Shown: piece after piece, positions 61,201-64,000 of the stretch | How the letters are laid out: the number at the start of each line of letters is the position of its first letter | Position numbering within the stretch: the first letter of the stretch is position 1 | NCBI RefSeq assembly: GCF_002909485.1 | Contig: NZ_PPXG01000001.1 | Span: forward strand, 372,001-436,000 | Source of the DNA: Stutzerimonas stutzeri | Lineage (GTDB): Bacteria > Pseudomonadota > Gammaproteobacteria > Pseudomonadales > Pseudomonadaceae | Direction of reading: 5' to 3' | DNA: 64,000 nucleotides | Notes under the pieces: generated by a model | Database searches by the model: none | Seen by the model: only the letters and a program-made list of their open reading frames with translations | Told to the model about the DNA's origin: nothing | Position numbers and translations under genes: made by a program

Positions 61201-62394
61201 ATGGCTCATCAATCCCAGATCAAGATTCCCGCCACCTACATGCGTGGCGGCACCAGCAAGGGCGTTTTCTTTCGCCTGCAAGACCTGCCGGAAAGCTGCC
61301 AAGTGCCCGGCGCTGCGCGTGACAAACTGTTCATGCGGGTGATCGGTAGCCCTGATCCTTATTCGGCACACATCGATGGCATGGGTGGCGCCACGTCCAG
61401 CACCAGTAAATGCGTGATCCTCTCTAAGAGCGCTCGACCTGATCATGATGTCGAGTACCTCTATGGTCAGGTGTCGATCGACAAGCCCTTCGTCGATTGG
61501 AGCGGCAACTGCGGCAACCTCTCCACAGGCGCGGGTGCGTTCGCCCTGCATGCCGGACTGGTGGACGCCGAGCGCATTCCTCAGAACGGTACCTGTGTAG
61601 TGCGTATCTGGCAGGCAAACATCGGCAAGACCATCATCGCCCACGTACCGGTCACTGATGGACAGGTGCAGGAGACAGGCGATTTTGAGTTGGACGGCGT
61701 GACCTTCCCGGCTGCTGAGATCGTACTCGAATTTCTCGATCCGTCCGACGATGGCGAGGAGGGCGGCTCGATGTTTCCTACCGGTAACCTAGTCGACGAA
61801 CTAGAAGTACCCGGCATCGGCACGCTCAAGGCGACCATGATCAGCGCCGGAATCCCAACGGTGTTCGTCAATGCCCAGGACATCGGCTATCAAGGCACCG
61901 AACTGCGTGAGGAAATCAATGGCGATCCGGACGCGCTAGCTCGCCTGGAATCGATTCGTGTGGCCGGCGCGCTGCGCATGGGGCTGATCAAGACTGCTGA
62001 AGAAGCGTTGACGCGTCAGCACACGCCAAAGATTGCATTCGTTTCCGAGCCGAAAATCTATCGGGCGTCCTCCGGCAAGACCATCGAAGCAGGCGAGGTC
62101 GACCTGCTTGTACGGGCGTTGTCCATGGGCAAGCTGCACCACGCAATGATGGGTACTTGTGCAGTGGCCATTGGTACCGCGGCTGCAGTGCCTGGCACCT
62201 TGGTCAATCTGGCTGCGGGAGGTAGTGAGCGTGAGGCCGTACGTTTCGGCCATCCCTCTGGCACGCTGCGGGTCGGTGCCGAGGCCAAGCAGATCAATGG
62301 GGAGTGGACGGTAACCAAGGCCATCATGAGTCGCAGCGCTCGGGTGCTGATGGAAGGTTGGGTGCGTGTGCCGGGCGATGTACTTTCCGCCTGA
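61201..62394 (+). CDS. prpF: 2-methylaconitate cis-trans isomerase PrpF
   Basis: 397 aa, PrpF/DAP-epimerase-like fold in two halves. Typical are YMRGGTSKGVFF at the N-terminus (with the Lys used in isomerisation), the conserved GNCGNLSTGAGAFA loop and FGHPSGTLRVGAE. It isomerises trans-2-methylaconitate made by AcnD to the cis form. The start at 61201 is the ATG of MAHQSQIK; an upstream frame runs through the repeat and is discarded. Confidence 0.95.
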   Translation: MAHQSQIKIPATYMRGGTSKGVFFRLQDLPESCQVPGAARDKLFMRVIGSPDPYSAHIDGMGGATSSTSKCVILSKSARPDHDVEYLYGQVSIDKPFVDWSGNCGNLSTGAGAFALHAGLVDAERIPQNGTCVVRIWQANIGKTIIAHVPVTDGQVQETGDFELDGVTFPAAEIVLEFLDPSDDGEEGGSMFPTGNLVDELEVPGIGTLKATMISAGIPTVFVNAQDIGYQGTELREEINGDPDALARLESIRVAGALRMGLIKTAEEALTRQHTPKIAFVSEPKIYRASSGKTIEAGEVDLLVRALSMGKLHHAMMGTCAVAIGTAAAVPGTLVNLAAGGSEREAVRFGHPSGTLRVGAEAKQINGEWTVTKAIMSRSARVLMEGWVRVPGDVLSA

Positions 62395-62442
62395 GGGCAA
62401 GATCAGGGTCGATCAGACTGCTTTTTCTTGCGCGTAAATAAC

Positions 62443-62469
62443 AAAAAGTCCGCACCAAGCGGACTTTTT
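62443..62469. terminator. Bidirectional terminator between prpF and ppsR
   Basis: AAAAAGTCCGC (62443-62453) pairs with GCGGACTTTTT (62459-62469) around a 5-nt loop, giving a U-tract in both directions for the two convergent operons. Confidence 0.94.
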
Positions 62470-62489
62470 GTTGTCTAGCGAAGCGGTAC

Positions 62490-63308
62490 TTATTTGAGTC
62501 GACGCTCGACGCCTTTTTCCACAAGGATCTTGGCGGATATCTCCTCGACGGAGAAATGCGTGGAGTTGATGTAGTTGATGTTCTCGCGGCGGAACAGGCT
62601 TTCCACCTCGCGGACTTCGAATTCGCACTGTGCGAAGCTGGCGTAACGGCTGTTGGGCTTGCGCTCGTGACGAATAGCGGACAGGCGGTCGGGGTCGATG
62701 GTGAGACCGAACAGCTTGTCCTTGTACTCCTTGAGAACGCTGGGAAGCTGCAGACGCTCCATATCATCTTCAGTCAGCGGATAATTGGCGGCGCGAATAC
62801 CGTACTGCATCGCCATATACAGGCAGGTTGGTGTTTTGCCACACCGGGAAACGCCGACGAGAATCAGGTCGGCCTTGTCGTAATAGCGGGTGCGGGCTCC
62901 ATCATCATTATCGAGGGCGAAGTTGACGGCCTCGATACGCTCCATGTAGTTGGAGTTGTGGCTGATGGAGTGAGACTTTCCAACGGAATACGAGGAACGT
63001 GACATCAGCTCATGTTCCAGTGGAGCAAGGAAGGAAGAAAAGATGTCGATCATGAAGCCATTGGATTCGGCCAGAATGTCACGGATTTCCTGGTTTACCA
63101 GAGTGTCGAAGATGATCGGCCGCCCACCGTCCTTCTCCGCGGCATTATTGATTTGCTGTACCATGGCCCGCGCTTTTTCCGCAGTGTCTATGTACGGGCG
63201 GGTTAGCTTCGTGAAGGTTATGTTCTCGAACTGTGCCAGAAGACTATGGCCCAGAGTTTCCGCGGTGATACCGGTGCCGTCAGAAATGAAGAAAGCAGTT
63301 CGTTTCAT
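62490..63308 (-). CDS. ppsR: PEP synthase regulatory protein (bifunctional kinase/pyrophosphorylase)
   Basis: 272 aa, DUF299/PSRP family. The P-loop-like [10 protein letters not shown] and the N-terminal [19 protein letters not shown] are diagnostic. It inactivates PEP synthase by ADP-dependent phosphorylation and reactivates it by Pi-dependent removal. It is encoded divergently from its target ppsA, 154 bp between start codons. Confidence 0.95.
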   Translation of the reverse strand: MKRTAFFISDGTGITAETLGHSLLAQFENITFTKLTRPYIDTAEKARAMVQQINNAAEKDGGRPIIFDTLVNQEIRDILAESNGFMIDIFSSFLAPLEHELMSRSSYSVGKSHSISHNSNYMERIEAVNFALDNDDGARTRYYDKADLILVGVSRCGKTPTCLYMAMQYGIRAANYPLTEDDMERLQLPSVLKEYKDKLFGLTIDPDRLSAIRHERKPNSRYASFAQCEFEVREVESLFRRENINYINSTHFSVEEISAKILVEKGVERRLK

Positions 63309-63462
63309 GTGCCTTGGGCCTTAAGTCGAGAACGGTTCCCAGCTATAGTAGGCCCTTCGCCGAGCCCGGTTGGCGGGCATTGTTACTTATTTTGCAGGGT
63401 CGGGCCACAGTCGTGCGGCCAGGCCCCGGTTGAGTTTCCAACACTAATGTGGAGAGATCACC

Positions 63463-64000
63463 TTGGTAGAGTACGTAGTTTCCCTCGATAAGCTCGGCAA
63501 TCATGACGTTGAGCGCGTAGGGGGCAAGAACGCCTCCCTCGGCGAGATGATCAGCAACCTCGCAGGCGCGGGTGTATCGGTGCCTGGCGGTTTCGCCACT
63601 ACGGCCCAGGCCTATCGTGATTTCATGGAGCTCAGCGGTCTCAACGAGCAGATCCATGCGCTTCTCGATGCGTTGGACGTGGATGACGTCAATGCGCTCG
63701 CCAAAGCCGGCTCGCAGATTCGCGGCTGGGTCATGGAGGCGCAGTTCCCGCCTAAGCTGGATGCCGACATTCGCACTGCATTCGCAGAAATGTCTGACGG
63801 TAACGACAACATGGCGGTCGCGGTTCGCTCCTCGGCCACCGCCGAAGACCTGCCGGATGCTTCCTTTGCTGGCCAGCAGGAAACCTTCCTGAACATTCGT
63901 GGTGTGGACAATGTAATCCGTGCCACCAAGGAAGTGTTCGCGTCGCTATTCAACGATCGCGCCATCGCCTATCGCGTGCACCAGGGCTTTGATCACAAGC
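63463..64000 (+). CDS. ppsA: Phosphoenolpyruvate synthase, N-terminal part (cut by window end)
   Basis: The first 179 codons of PEP synthase are present; the gene runs past base 64000. The PEP/pyruvate-binding domain is visible: [50 protein letters not shown]. It converts pyruvate, ATP and water to PEP, AMP and Pi in gluconeogenesis. The start is the TTG at 63463 giving (M)[11 protein letters not shown], with GGAGAG upstream; the first in-frame ATG is far inside the domain. Regulated by PpsR. Confidence 0.93.
   Translation, partial: MVEYVVSLDKLGNHDVERVGGKNASLGEMISNLAGAGVSVPGGFATTAQAYRDFMELSGLNEQIHALLDALDVDDVNALAKAGSQIRGWVMEAQFPPKLDADIRTAFAEMSDGNDNMAVAVRSSATAEDLPDASFAGQQETFLNIRGVDNVIRATKEVFASLFNDRAIAYRVHQGFDHK

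Overview
The window looks like chromosomal DNA of a Pseudomonas-type gammaproteobacterium, most plausibly the Stutzerimonas (P. stutzeri) group. Pointers are OprI, ThrH, the lipase/foldase pair, a DUF1652 protein, the TusDCBE-YbiB cluster, CysB/CysH/ThrH/PabB grouping, and PpsR/PpsA. No integrase, transposase, phage gene or CRISPR array was found. The only RNA genes seen are one tRNA-Ser and two riboswitches.

Layout. 0-6.7 kb is housekeeping: the end of a hybrid sensor kinase, glutathionyl-hydroquinone reductase YqjG, the tusDCBE-ybiB tRNA-thiolation operon, an MFS exporter, a YccA-type Bax-inhibitor protein, then tRNA-Ser. 7-32.5 kb is one large nitrogen-catabolism island, described below. 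32.5-50.7 kb is core genome: a chemoreceptor, TatD, an MltF-like lytic transglycosylase, lipase with its foldase, GreB, YbbAP/TesA, an L,D-transpeptidase, OprI, DAHP synthase, a PanE-like reductase, CysB, CysH and ThrH. 50.8-64 kb holds PabB, a three-gene ATP-grasp/7TM/retropepsin set, the propionate operon gntR-prpB-prpC-acnD-prpF, and divergent ppsR/ppsA.

The guanidine island has three linked parts. Operon 1 (32.1 to 21.4 kb, minus) starts with a guanidine-I (ykkC) riboswitch and encodes an ABC permease and ATPase, two DUF1989 carboxyguanidine-deiminase subunits, guanidine/urea carboxylase, allophanate hydrolase and an aldo/keto reductase. Operon 2 (21.0 to 11.8 kb, minus) starts with a second guanidine-I riboswitch. 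It encodes 11 tightly packed genes: a complete NitT/TauT-type ABC importer (binding protein first, permease and ATPase last) around a histidine-box membrane oxygenase/desaturase, two SDRs, a DMT exporter, a protein very close to authentic creatininase, an isochorismatase-type cysteine hydrolase, a metallo-beta-lactamase-fold hydrolase and an unrecognised protein. The third part (10.6 to 7.4 kb, minus) encodes a type III glutamine synthetase, the urea-carboxylase-type binding protein that operon 1 lacks, and a TetR regulator. An alpha/beta hydrolase is divergent from it across a palindromic operator candidate.

Both riboswitch operons also have a good candidate sigma-54 (-24/-12) promoter just upstream. 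This suggests control by nitrogen limitation plus guanidine. My working model is inference: operon 2 imports a substituted or cyclic guanidino compound and trims it oxidatively and hydrolytically to guanidine. Operon 1 then carboxylates guanidine and degrades it to ammonia and CO2, and the glutamine synthetase-like enzyme assimilates or conjugates the nitrogen. Operon 2 is the best candidate here for an undescribed system.

Other points of note are an in-frame palindromic repeat doublet inside the carboxylase gene, a 139-bp tandem repeat upstream of that gene's stop, a possible Shine-Dalgarno-sequestering element and leader ORF after riboswitch 1, a sigma-54 promoter for the lipase, and paired GntR operators before the propionate operon.
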